Positions 44,330-54,000 of a DNA stretch of 64,000 nucleotides are shown one piece after another. A program made the position numbers and the translations under genes. The DNA is taken from positions 186,001 through 250,000 of the forward strand of contig NZ_FWYB01000009.1 of NCBI RefSeq assembly GCF_900176505.1. Direction: 5' to 3'. Position 1 is the stretch's first letter; every line of letters begins with the position of its first letter. Below the pieces are notes generated by a model. The model was given only the letters and a program-made list of their open reading frames with translations. It made no database searches and had not been told where the DNA came from. Source of the stretch: Pedobacter nyackensis. GTDB lineage: Bacteria; Bacteroidota; Bacteroidia; Sphingobacteriales; Sphingobacteriaceae.

Positions 44330-47300
44330 TTAATTCCCTTTTAAAAATTGTAATTGAATAACTGATTGGTTGAGCTGGCTAACGGTTTGCAGATAGCTAA
44401 GTTTGCTTTGCACAGCGAGTGCCATGTTTTGAATAAACTCAATGTAGCCAATCTCTCCCAGGTCGTAGGATACTTGTGCAATGCGCAGTTGTTCATCTGC
44501 TTGTTTTATGCCTTCAGCAGTAAAATAATCCGCAAGACTTTTGTGCTTCGCATAATTTTGAAGCTCCTGGTTGTATTGCATAGCCAGTTCATTTTGTACC
44601 CGTTGATAGTCTGTTTCTGCAATCTGTACAGCAAGCTTTTCATTGTTAACCCTTGCACGACCTGCACCGTTAAATATAGGTACAGCAATACCTAGCTGAA
44701 TACCGGCAATACGAGTTCCGGGAGTATAATTCCTACCAATGTTTGCCGGATCAAAAGATTTGATTACAAACTGTTGCGCATAGCCTAGCGTAAGGTCGGG
44801 CATAGCACGTGAACGTTCTAAATCAATTTTCGATTTGGCTACCGCAATTTGCTGCTGATATACATCAATCAATGGATTACCCGCTGTTCCATTTGTTCCA
44901 GTCTCAGCTAAAGTCAATATTGGCAATGATTTTTCAATAGGGGTGATGGCCGTTTTTACGTTTAGCAATTGCTGTAAGTTTAACTGCTGTATGGCCAGTT
45001 CTGTTTCGGCTGCCTTTTTTAAGGCCTGCACTTCCTGGTATTTGTTTCTGGCTGTAATTAGTTCCAGGTTCGAGGTTTCACCAACTTTATACCTGATTTC
45101 AGATTTCTTAATGAAATTACGGTAAATGCTGTCTTGCATTTCCAAAACCCTTAAAGTATTCATACTGTAAAGCAGGTTGTAGTAGGCCAACCTGGTATCA
45201 CGGGTAATTTCCGATCGGGTATAATTACCTGTTTTTTCCATTAGACCCGTTTGTCCGACAAGCACCTTTTTCTGGTTTTTATAAAAACCGGGCCAGGCAA
45301 AGCTCTGCGAAACGGAGATAGAGTTATCGTTGCTGGCACCACCAGTAGGATCCTGAGAGACACCAAAAGCGGTTTTTTCCGGGTCAAAAGCAGTTTTCTG
45401 CATGGCCCTCGACTGGTCGATGGCCAATCCTGAAGATTTTAATTGCAGGTTGTTTTTTAAGGCCAGGGCAACAGCTGTATCTGCCGAGATGGGCAATTGC
45501 TGCGCTTTAGCTGAACCTGTAAATCCTAATCCAAAAAGAATCAGTACCATGGCTATTGATTTTGCGGGCATCGATATGCGTTTTTTACGGTCTGTAACCA
45601 AAATGTATAAACAAGGCAGTACAAATAAAGTAAGCAGCGTGGCAGAGATTAAGCCGCCGATTACCACCGTTGCCAAAGGTTTTTGCACCTCTGCACCTGC
45701 ACTGCCTGATAAGGCCATTGGTAAAAAACCAAGCGAAGCAACAGCAGCCGTCATGATTACCGGTCTGAGCCTTACCGCTGTACCTTGCATTACGCGTTTG
45801 TATACATCTGTAACCCCCTCCTCTTTCAACTGGTTGAAATAGGAGATGAGGACAATTCCGTTTAATACCGCTACACCAAAGAGGGCAATAAAGCCAACAC
45901 CGGCCGAGATACTGAAAGGCATACCTCTAAGCAATAATGCAAGTACGCCACCTATAGCTGATAATGGAACCGCTGTAAAAATCAGTACGGTTTGCGTAAA
46001 TGATTTGAAGGTAAAATAAAGCAGAGCCAGAATTAAAATCATAGCTACAGGGACTGCAAGAGAAAGTCTGTCTTTTGCCTCTTTAAGGTTCTGGAACTGG
46101 CCACCATAAGTGATGTAATAGCCCGAAGGAAGTTTTAATTTTGCATCCAGTATTTTCTGGATCTCGGTCACCGTACGCTCTACATCTCTTCCTCTAACAT
46201 TAAAACCTACATAAATACGTCTTTTTCCATCCTCACGTGAAATCTGTGCCGGAGCTTCCTTAAGTTCTATTTTTGCCACCTGGTTTAAAGGCACTTTATT
46301 GCCTGAAGGAAGTGGGACGTATAAATTTTCGATGCTGGAGATGTTCTCGCGGAGATCGCGCTGCAAGCGAACCACCATGTCAAAACGTTTCTCACCTTCA
46401 AATACTACGCCCGCTACATTTCCTGCAAAGGCCGTTTTTAAAATGGTGTTGATGTCGCCAATAGTTAAACCATACTGAGCAATTTTATCTCTGTCATAAG
46501 TCACAACTACCTGGGGTAGTCCGGTTACCTGTTCAACAAAAGGCTCATTTACGCCGTTTACAGGAGCAATAAGCTTCGCAACCTTATTGGCTTCAGCTGT
46601 AAGTCTATCAAGGTCTTCCCCATAAATTTTTATGGCAACATCTTGCCTTACACCAGTCATCAATTCGTTGAAACGCAACTGCATAGGTTGCGTGAGTTCT
46701 ACGCTTACACCTGGTAAAATAGACAAGGCTTCCTCCATCTTTTCCGACATCTCCTCCTTGGTCTTTGCTGTAGTCCATTCTTCTTTCGGTAACATCGTCA
46801 CCATCATGTCGCCCCGTTCAACCGGCATCGGGTCGGTAGGGATTTCAGCACTCCCAATCCTCGTTACCACCTGTTTCACTTCAGGGAATTTATCTTTCAA
46901 TATTTTCTCGGCTTTGCCAAAAGTTTCTACTACCTGTGTAAGGGATGTTCCCTGCGACATGGCGATTTCAACTGCTAAGTCTCCTTCTTCCAATTGCGGA
47001 ATAAACTCGCCACCCATATTGTTAAACAACCAAAGCGAGATAGAAAAACAAATGATCGCAAAAGCAATAACCAGTTTTTTAAAACGCAGGGCTCGTTCTA
47101 ACATAGGTTGGTAGATGCGTTTGAAGAAATCCATGATCTTGTCGGATATGTTTCTTTTGTGTTCTGTATTTTTGCTTAAAAACAAGGCGCTCACCATCGG
47201 GACATAGGTTAAAGAGAGAATAAATGCACCTATAATGGCAAATACTACCGTTTCTGCCATTGGCTTAAACATCTTTCCTTCAATACCAACCAGCGATAAC

Positions 47301-48694
47301 AGGGGCAGGTATACAATCAGGATAATGATCTCTCCAAATGTTGCACTGGCTCTGATTTTTGAAGAAGCCGTAAAAACTTCTTTGTCCATTTGTTGCTGAG
47401 TTAGCCTTGGTGTGCCTTTAAACAGTTTACTTTCTGTGAGTCGGAATATAATCGCTTCTACAATAATTACTGCGCCATCCACAATTAAACCAAAATCTAT
47501 AGCTCCTAAACTCATCAGGTTGCCCGACACTCCGAAAAGCCGCATCATGGCAAAGGCGAATAACATTGATAAAGGTATCACCGAAGCTACGATTAAACCC
47601 GCTCTCCAGTTACCAAGCAATAGCAACAGTACAAAAATCACAATCAGGGCGCCCTCAATCAGATTTTTCTGAACCGTGCTGATGGATCTGCCAACCAATT
47701 CGGTGCGGTCCATATAAGGTTCTATAACCACACCTTCAGGTAGTGTTTTTTGAATTTGTGTGATTTTTTCTTTTACATTTTTTATCACCTGATTAAAGTT
47801 TTCACCTTTAAGCATCAAAGTGATGCCGGCTACAACTTCGCCGGTTCCGTTTCTGGTTACTGCGCCGTACCTGGTAGCCGTACCAAACTGTACGATTCCA
47901 ATGTCTCTGATGAGTACGGGAACACCACCAACATTTTTTACGACTATCTTTTCAATATCGTCAAGGGATCTAACCTGACCGATTCCACGAATCACATAGG
48001 CATTACTTTGCTGTTCAATATAAGAACCTCCGGTGTTTTCGTTGTTGTTTTTAAGCGCGTCGTAAATCTGTGAAATGGTTACATTATTGGCGTTCAGTTT
48101 TTCATTGTCTAATGCAATTTCATACTGTTTTACATAACCACCCCAGCCACTCACTTCGGCTACGCCTTTGGTTCCGGCAAGCTGAGGCCTGACTACCCAA
48201 TCCTGCAGGGTCCTTAAGTCTGTAGCCGTATATTTACCTTCATAGCCTTTTTTGGTGTGCAATACATATTGGTAAATTTCGCCCAAACCAGTAGTAATAG
48301 GGGCAAGCGTAGGTTCAGCTAAACCTTCCGGAATAATGCTTTCAGCTTCTTTTAGCTGGGCAGCAACCTGTTGTCTGGCCCAGTAAATATCCGCATCATC
48401 TTCAAAAACGATGGTAATCACCGATATTCCCGAACGGGAAATCGAGCGTTTCTCGATCACTTTTGGGATGTTGGCCATGGCCAGCTCAATAGGTGCGGTG
48501 ATGAATTGTTCCACTTCCTGCGCACCCAAACTTGGGGCCTGTGAAATGACTTGTACCTGATTGTTTGTGATGTCCGGTACTGCATCAATAGGTAGCCTTG
48601 TTAAGGAATAAATCCCCCAGATCATTAAAGCCAGGGTCATTATGCCAATAGCCAGTTTATTCTTTATAGAGAATAAAATAATCTTATTAAACAT
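44330..48694 (-). CDS. CzcA-type metal RND pump fused to a TolC-like outer-membrane channel
   Basis: Proton-driven heavy-metal exporter. Residues 1-1040 form the RND pump with 12 membrane helices. The helix-4 motif DFGLIVDGAVIIVE (Asp400 and Asp406) is the DFG-x3-D pattern of Zn/Co/Cd pumps, unlike Cu/Ag pumps. After the last helix (LFVLPCLYILVTDRKKR) comes a signal-like hydrophobic segment (SIAMVLILFGLGFTGSAKAQ, about 1045-1064) and then a complete TolC/CzcC-type outer-membrane efflux domain (about 1070-1454). So pump and channel are one chain, 1454 residues. The signal-like join suggests proteolytic release of the channel. Second gene of the operon, 89 bp after the DUF6660-type gene. Confidence 0.93.
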   Translation of the reverse strand: MFNKIILFSIKNKLAIGIMTLALMIWGIYSLTRLPIDAVPDITNNQVQVISQAPSLGAQEVEQFITAPIELAMANIPKVIEKRSISRSGISVITIVFEDDADIYWARQQVAAQLKEAESIIPEGLAEPTLAPITTGLGEIYQYVLHTKKGYEGKYTATDLRTLQDWVVRPQLAGTKGVAEVSGWGGYVKQYEIALDNEKLNANNVTISQIYDALKNNNENTGGSYIEQQSNAYVIRGIGQVRSLDDIEKIVVKNVGGVPVLIRDIGIVQFGTATRYGAVTRNGTGEVVAGITLMLKGENFNQVIKNVKEKITQIQKTLPEGVVIEPYMDRTELVGRSISTVQKNLIEGALIVIFVLLLLLGNWRAGLIVASVIPLSMLFAFAMMRLFGVSGNLMSLGAIDFGLIVDGAVIIVEAIIFRLTESKLFKGTPRLTQQQMDKEVFTASSKIRASATFGEIIILIVYLPLLSLVGIEGKMFKPMAETVVFAIIGAFILSLTYVPMVSALFLSKNTEHKRNISDKIMDFFKRIYQPMLERALRFKKLVIAFAIICFSISLWLFNNMGGEFIPQLEEGDLAVEIAMSQGTSLTQVVETFGKAEKILKDKFPEVKQVVTRIGSAEIPTDPMPVERGDMMVTMLPKEEWTTAKTKEEMSEKMEEALSILPGVSVELTQPMQLRFNELMTGVRQDVAIKIYGEDLDRLTAEANKVAKLIAPVNGVNEPFVEQVTGLPQVVVTYDRDKIAQYGLTIGDINTILKTAFAGNVAGVVFEGEKRFDMVVRLQRDLRENISSIENLYVPLPSGNKVPLNQVAKIELKEAPAQISREDGKRRIYVGFNVRGRDVERTVTEIQKILDAKLKLPSGYYITYGGQFQNLKEAKDRLSLAVPVAMILILALLYFTFKSFTQTVLIFTAVPLSAIGGVLALLLRGMPFSISAGVGFIALFGVAVLNGIVLISYFNQLKEEGVTDVYKRVMQGTAVRLRPVIMTAAVASLGFLPMALSGSAGAEVQKPLATVVIGGLISATLLTLFVLPCLYILVTDRKKRISMPAKSIAMVLILFGLGFTGSAKAQQLPISADTAVALALKNNLQLKSSGLAIDQSRAMQKTAFDPEKTAFGVSQDPTGGASNDNSISVSQSFAWPGFYKNQKKVLVGQTGLMEKTGNYTRSEITRDTRLAYYNLLYSMNTLRVLEMQDSIYRNFIKKSEIRYKVGETSNLELITARNKYQEVQALKKAAETELAIQQLNLQQLLNVKTAITPIEKSLPILTLAETGTNGTAGNPLIDVYQQQIAVAKSKIDLERSRAMPDLTLGYAQQFVIKSFDPANIGRNYTPGTRIAGIQLGIAVPIFNGAGRARVNNEKLAVQIAETDYQRVQNELAMQYNQELQNYAKHKSLADYFTAEGIKQADEQLRIAQVSYDLGEIGYIEFIQNMALAVQSKLSYLQTVSQLNQSVIQLQFLKGN

Positions 48695-48783
48695 AAAATG
48701 ATGTTAATTTACAGCATATCAATAGCAATATTTGCCATGACAATGCAATGGATAATTAATAGTAAAAGATTTTAGAAAATTAA

Positions 48784-49107
48784 TTATACCCACTGAGGAG
48801 GCTGCCAGATGTCGCCCGGAAATAAGACAATAGCACCGTCCTGGTAATCAGGAAAGCTACTGTTCCGTTCGGCTACTACCAGCGATGGTGCTTTAGTCAC
48901 GGTCGACGCAGCTACAAAAGCATGGTAAGTACTGGCATGAAAAAATGGAGAGCAGGCATGTGAGTTTTCATGCTTATCATTATGATTTTCAGAAGATGTG
49001 TAACACGAATCCTGATGTCCTGATGGAAGATCTGCTTCATTTCCACAGCATGGCCATGCAGACAGGGCCAGTATGTAGATGGTGAATAGGAATGCGAGAT
49101 ACTTCAT
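48784..49107 (-). CDS. Small Cys/His-rich exported protein (DUF6660-like) leading the metal efflux operon
   Basis: A 107-residue protein with a signal peptide (MKYLAFLFTIYILALSA) followed by a short mature part with five cysteines and seven or more histidines (PCCGNE, HQDSCYT, HNDKHENSHACSPFFH), as expected of a periplasmic metal-binding or metal-sensing accessory. Such small proteins regularly precede CzcA genes in Bacteroidota. The conserved tail is IWQPPQWV. It has a single Met, so its start is certain if translated; the promoter lies immediately upstream with almost no leader. Function beyond metal association is unknown. Confidence 0.75.
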   Translation of the reverse strand: MKYLAFLFTIYILALSAWPCCGNEADLPSGHQDSCYTSSENHNDKHENSHACSPFFHASTYHAFVAASTVTKAPSLVVAERNSSFPDYQDGAIVLFPGDIWQPPQWV

Positions 49108-49111
49108 ATTA

Positions 49112-49141
49112 CAAACTTAACAGTTTTTTTTATAAACCAAA
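49112..49141 (-). promoter_or_regulatory. Promoter of the metal efflux operon, nearly leaderless
   Basis: On the minus strand TTTG (49141-49138) and TAAGTTTG (49119-49112) are separated by 18 bp, an excellent consensus match. The -7 element ends five bases before the ATG at 49107, so transcription should begin at or next to the start codon. Confidence 0.65.
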
Positions 49142-49249
49142 TTAATCCTTATCATTCGGCTGTTTTATTTTAATTTAAAGTTAACTAATGGCTTGATTGG
49201 GTCTTATTTTCTTAAAGATTTCTTAATGTAATGGGAATGTTGCACATTG

Positions 49250-49257
49250 TAGCTTTG
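49250..49257 (+). promoter_or_regulatory. -7 element of the second ECF sigma gene
   Basis: TAGCTTTG matches TAnnTTTG exactly. No clear TTTG is found 19-21 bp upstream. Its TAG also closes the reading frame of the sigma gene upstream, so translation must start after this point. Confidence 0.45.
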
Positions 49258-49315
49258 TAAAAAAACTACTATCGAAACAAAAGCTACTCCGTTAAGCGCT
49301 CCGCTGATTGCCTCT

Positions 49316-49855
49316 TTGAAGAAGGGAGATGCCTTTGCTATGGAGCAAATTTACCGCAATTACTGGGAAGTGGTATTGGATAGTGCCTACAGGCGGGTTA
49401 GGGACGAAGAAATCGCCCAGGACATTACTCAGGAGATTTTTATCTCTTTATGGGAAAACAGATCGCGATTGATGATAGAAGGTAGTTTGGGTGCTTATCT
49501 GCAGGGCGCGGTGAAGTATAAAGTGATTAACTATTTTAAGTCGGCTGTAATAAAAGATAAACATCGGGAAGATCTGTTGCTGCTGATAGGAGAGAAGATG
49601 GAGTTGTCGGCCGAGAATAAATTAATGCTTAAAGACCTGAACAAAGAGATTGATGATGCCATATCGGGTTTACCCGAAAAAATGCGTCAGGTTTTTTGGA
49701 TGAGTAGAAAGCAGGAAAAAACAATTAGTGAAATTTCTATTGAACTTGGACTGTCTGTCCAAACTGTTAAAAATCAGATTTCATCTGCACTAAAATTGCT
49801 GAAGGAAAGGTTGTCTTATTTGCTGTTTTTAGCAGTTCTCATGCAGTTAATATAA
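49316..49855 (+). CDS. ECF-type RNA polymerase sigma factor (second set), start uncertain
   Basis: FecI-like sigma factor expected to drive the SusCD/phosphatase operon. Region 2 (DEEIAQDITQEIFISLWENR, about 31-50) and region 4 (LPEKMRQVFWMSRKQEKTIS then LSVQTVKNQISSALKLLK) are intact, and the C terminus is hydrophobic (LLFLAVLMQLI). The frame contains no ATG between the in-frame TAG at 49250 and the internal Met at 49340. The TTG at 49316 is the usable start given here, but homology to ECF proteins seems to extend upstream (PLIAS before LKKGDAFAM), so an ATT or CTG start near 49304-49307 is possible. FecR follows after 63 bp. Confidence 0.85.
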   Translation: MKKGDAFAMEQIYRNYWEVVLDSAYRRVRDEEIAQDITQEIFISLWENRSRLMIEGSLGAYLQGAVKYKVINYFKSAVIKDKHREDLLLLIGEKMELSAENKLMLKDLNKEIDDAISGLPEKMRQVFWMSRKQEKTISEISIELGLSVQTVKNQISSALKLLKERLSYLLFLAVLMQLI

Positions 49856-49872
49856 AATTAACTCAAACTTAA

Positions 49873-49890
49873 TGGTACTACATAGTACCA
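49873..49890 (+). other. Small hairpin between sigma and anti-sigma genes
   Basis: TGGTACT and AGTACCA form a perfect 7-bp stem with an ACAT loop, followed by the T-rich ATCTTCTTTT. It could weaken readthrough from the sigma gene into fecR or shape mRNA decay. No equivalent is seen between the first sigma/fecR pair. Confidence 0.4.
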
Positions 49891-49918
49891 ATCTTCTTTT
49901 GAACTGACATGTATATAG

Positions 49919-50872
49919 ATGACAAAAGAAGAACAGGCAAAAATACTGCTGAAAAGATATGAAGATGGTGAAGCCAGCCCTGCCGAAATCAAACAGGTAG
50001 AAAGCTGGTACACATCTTATGAAAATAGCAATCAGCATATAGCCGAAAATAGAAAAGCTGAAATGGGGAATGAAATTTTCCTCGGACTACAAGCTGCAAT
50101 GGAAAACCATTCGGCACAAAAGGTATTGCATTTATCAGGCTGGTTTGGACTGCTAAAGGTAGCCGCAGTTTTACTCCTTGTATCAGGAGTAGCTGTTGTA
50201 GTTTGGCCTGGAGGAAAAACAATCAGTGAAAATCTGGTCAGTATAAGTACTACTGCAACACAGCGGAAAAATATAGTGCTGGCAGATGGTTCTGAAATCA
50301 AACTTGGCCCTTCAGCTAAAATAGTATATCCCGCCAGATTCAAGGCCGACAGCCGTTCTGTAGAGCTTGCAGAGGGAGAAGCTTTCTTTAATATTGCCCA
50401 TGATAAACATCGTCCTTTTACTGTTAAAACAGGTCATGACTTGTATACTAAAGTATTGGGTACCTCCTTTAATATTAAGTCGTACGGTGCAAGCCGAAAG
50501 ATCTGTATTGCCGTAGTAACTGGAAAAGTCGCTGTAGGAAATGGTAAACAGGTATTTGGAACCTTGATAAAGGGGCAGCGTATTATCTATGATAAGAAGG
50601 ACCTGCGGGCAGTAATTGATTACACTCCTGAACCGGTATATACCAATATAGCATTTGAAGGGGAGACCTTATTAAAGGTTTGCCAAAGGCTGGAATATGC
50701 CTATAGCATACACATCAATTTAGGTAGTACCGACTTAAATAACCTAAAATGTACAGCAACTTTTAATACCAAACAAACTCCTGAAGAGATCATGGACCTG
50801 CTATGCAGTTTGCATCGTCTTAAAGTGAGTAAATCAGATCACCATAAAACCTATAACCTGTATAGAAAATGA
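49919..50872 (+). CDS. FecR-family anti-sigma factor (second set)
   Basis: Inner-membrane anti-sigma factor paired with the preceding sigma. A cytoplasmic N terminus (1-76), one membrane helix (77-96, GLLKVAAVLLLVSGVAVVVW), a FecR domain (about 110-225; LADGSEIKLGPSAKIVYPARF, VELAEGEAFFNIAHD) and a short DUF4974 domain (about 240-315) make 317 residues. It is shorter than the first FecR because it lacks the inserted linker after the membrane helix. It is followed by a 129-bp leader with a hairpin and then the second susC, whose STN domain would be its signalling partner. Confidence 0.92.
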   Translation: MTKEEQAKILLKRYEDGEASPAEIKQVESWYTSYENSNQHIAENRKAEMGNEIFLGLQAAMENHSAQKVLHLSGWFGLLKVAAVLLLVSGVAVVVWPGGKTISENLVSISTTATQRKNIVLADGSEIKLGPSAKIVYPARFKADSRSVELAEGEAFFNIAHDKHRPFTVKTGHDLYTKVLGTSFNIKSYGASRKICIAVVTGKVAVGNGKQVFGTLIKGQRIIYDKKDLRAVIDYTPEPVYTNIAFEGETLLKVCQRLEYAYSIHINLGSTDLNNLKCTATFNTKQTPEEIMDLLCSLHRLKVSKSDHHKTYNLYRK

Positions 50873-50891
50873 AAGCGTAATCGAAAACATA

Positions 50892-50925
50892 ACCGGCACT
50901 GATCAGATCAGCACCGGTATTTTTA
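50892..50925 (+). terminator. Hairpin with short T tract ahead of the second susC
   Basis: Outer stem ACCGG/CCGGT (50892-50896 with 50914-50918) and inner stem CTGAT/ATCAG are separated by a symmetrical CA/CA internal loop and capped by CAG. Five T residues follow at 50920-50924. It can act as an attenuator between fecR and susC. Its ACCGG/CCGGT base is shared with the hairpin before the first susC. Confidence 0.55.
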
Positions 50926-51001
50926 AAGCCGGCTTCTAACGCCAATTATGCAGCCAGGCTAATTTTAAAACACAATTCAATGTTAAAAAACAAATAAATA
51001 T

Positions 51002-54000
51002 ATGAAACAATCCTCATACGAGAGGTCAGCAGCTCTTTATAAAGCCATGAAATATTCATTCTTAACTTTTTCCATCCTTTGTACGCTGTGCGGGGCACTT
51101 GTTGCCTCGCCCGGTATGGCACAAAAACTAGAAAAAAGCTCGGTGAGTTTAAAAGTTACCAAAGGGCGTAGCACCAGCCAGCTTTTGAAAGAAATTGAGG
51201 CTGGTACCGGTCTACGTTTTATTTACAATCCGGATGTCCTGTTAGAAAGTAAAAGAGAAGTTAACGAAACTTTTAAAAACGAAAAGGTAGAGTCAGTACT
51301 TAGAAAACTGGGTTTCAGCTGCACGGAAAAGGGAGGCTTTATCATTTTAAAAAGCATTCCATTACCTGTTAAAAAGGCTGATAGAGTGATTAGGGGGATG
51401 GTAACAGATTCAACAGGACTTGCCATGCCGGGTGTATCTGTTAAGGTATTGGGTACTGCAAAATCTACCACTACAGATGTAAACGGAAAATACAGTATCC
51501 CTGTTGGAGATGATGCTGTGCTGTCTTTTTCAATGGTAGGTTATAAAACCAGACAGGTTAGGGTGACTGATGCTGATGTTTATAATGTAACCTTAATGGA
51601 AGATAAGTCGTTGTTAAATGAGGTCGTTGTGGTTGGATATGGTACACAGAAAAGAGCTACCCTTACTGGTGCAGTGAGTGTGGTTCCGCTCGATCAAATC
51701 TCTTCGCGATCAGTGAATAGCGTTGGTGAAATCCTGGCGGGAAAATCACCGGGTGTAATCGTAACCAATGAAGGTGGAGATCCAACATCAGGACCCAGGG
51801 TAAATATTAGAGGTTCAGGCGGTATTAACGGTGAGAGTGTATTGTATGTTGTGGATGGATCTATTGTACCTGGTACACCGGTACTGAACCCGAACGATAT
51901 TGAATCTATTTCTGTTCTTAAAGATGGCTCTGCTGCTATTTATGGTGCCAGGGCATCCGGTGGTGTCATCCTGATCAGCACTAAAAAAGGAAAGAAAGGC
52001 AGAATGGAAATCACTGTAGATGGAAAAATAGGTACACAAAGTGCATGGAAAAAGCTTAAATCGCTGGATGCTGCGCAACGTGCATCATTAGCTGCAACAG
52101 CAGCAAAGAATGGTAACTCAACCATATTGCCTGCTTTTGATCCCGTAAAATATCCGGATGGACAGATTACCCGGACCAATTGGATGGACGAAGTATTTAG
52201 AACAGGACTTACACAAGACTATAACCTGGGCGTATCCGGGGGATCTGAAAAATCAAATGTATACCTGAGTTTTAACTACCGTAATGCCGAAGGTATTCTA
52301 TTGAACACAAAAGTACAGCGTTATAATTTTCGTATCAATTCAGATCATCAGTTAACATCCTGGTTGAAAATAGGTAAAAACCTGTCTTTTAGCAGTACAA
52401 ACGGTCAGGGAGCGAACACCAGCAGCGATTATACCGGTGCGTTGTTATCGGCCATTTATTATCCTGCAAATGCTACTCCTTATAACGCAGATGGTTCCTT
52501 TGCTGGTTTACCGGGTGGACAATACGCTGGTGATTATGGAGACATTATTAACCCTGTTGCCGATCTGATGCGTATGGATGTCAACAGGCCTGAAAATATA
52601 CTGCTTATCAATCCTTATGCAGTTTTTAATTTAGCAAAAGGATTAACATTCAGATCCAACCTAAGTGTTACTAAAGGATTTTATCATGCAAAAATTTTTA
52701 CACCTAAACGTCCTGAAGTCGGCAAGCCGTTATTAACCAACTCATTGGAAGAGAGTGACAGGAGGCTAACCGATATTCTTGCAGAGCAGGTGCTTACTTA
52801 CAAAAAAGATCTGGGGCTTCACCATTTGGACTTTACCGGTGGATTTTCATTCCAGAAAACTAAATACAATGGTTTTTCAGTTATCGGAAGGGGTTTTGAC
52901 GATGAAGCTCCTGCTAAAAGATACCTGGTGAATGCCAGTGTTTTCGAACCTGCAGTAAGTGATCTGGTATCAACGGCATTGTCTTCTTTATTTATCAGAG
53001 CCAATTACAACTATGCAGATAAATATCTGCTATCGATCATAGGTCGTCGTGATGGGTCTTCACTCGTTCCAAAACCAGAAAATAAGTTTCAACCTTATTA
53101 TTCAATATCAGGGGGATGGGTATTAAGTAAAGAGAACTTTTTAAAGGAAAGTACCTGGTTAAGTGAATTGAAAATCCGGGGTAGTTACGGTCTTTTAGGC
53201 AATCTTGGTAGTCTGCAGCCACTAGATGTGAGCCCGCTATTGGTTAAAACAATAGCTTATTTCGGGCAGACGCCAACTTTACAAAACGGATATGTATCAA
53301 ATGTATTGGAGAACCCGGAGCTAACCTGGGCAGAATCCAAACAAACTAATATTGGTCTGGACCTTGGAATGCTGAAGAACAGCCTTACACTTACAGCAGA
53401 TTATTTTATTAAAAATACAGATAAAATGATCCTGAAGAAACCCTTACCAGGAACAGCAGGCTTAAGCACACAAACCATTAATGCAGGTTTGGTGAGAGAC
53501 AATGGTATTGAGCTGGGCTTAACCTATACCAGTGATAAAGGAAAGGCGTTTAATTACTCGGTAAATGCCAGCTTAACTAAAGTAAACAATAAAGTGATCA
53601 AACTGGCTCCTGGTTTGGAAAGTATTGCTGTAACGAATAACTTCAGAAATGAGCTTGCCCCTTTATATATTAAAGAAGGACAGCCACTTTACAGTTACTT
53701 TGTAAGAAAAACACAAGGTATATTTCAAACACAGGCGGAGGTTGATAATTATAAGAACTCAAAAGGTGTAAAGATACAGCCCAAGGCACGTCCGGGTGAT
53801 TTTAAATTTGCAGACCTGGATGATAGTGGATCTATTGATGGTGGTGACCGTTACTTTGCAGGAGGTGCCTATCCCGATTTTTCTTATGGTTTAAGTTTTA
53901 ATGCGAGTTACAAAAATTTTGATCTGAATATTTTTGCACAAGGGGTTCAAAACAACAAATTATTCAATGCAGTAAAGCGTACTACTTTTAGCGCCAGCGG

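Noticed and set aside
44330..48694. Copper/silver (CusA) pump
   Set aside because: The helix-4 motif DFG-x3-D is that of Zn/Co/Cd pumps.
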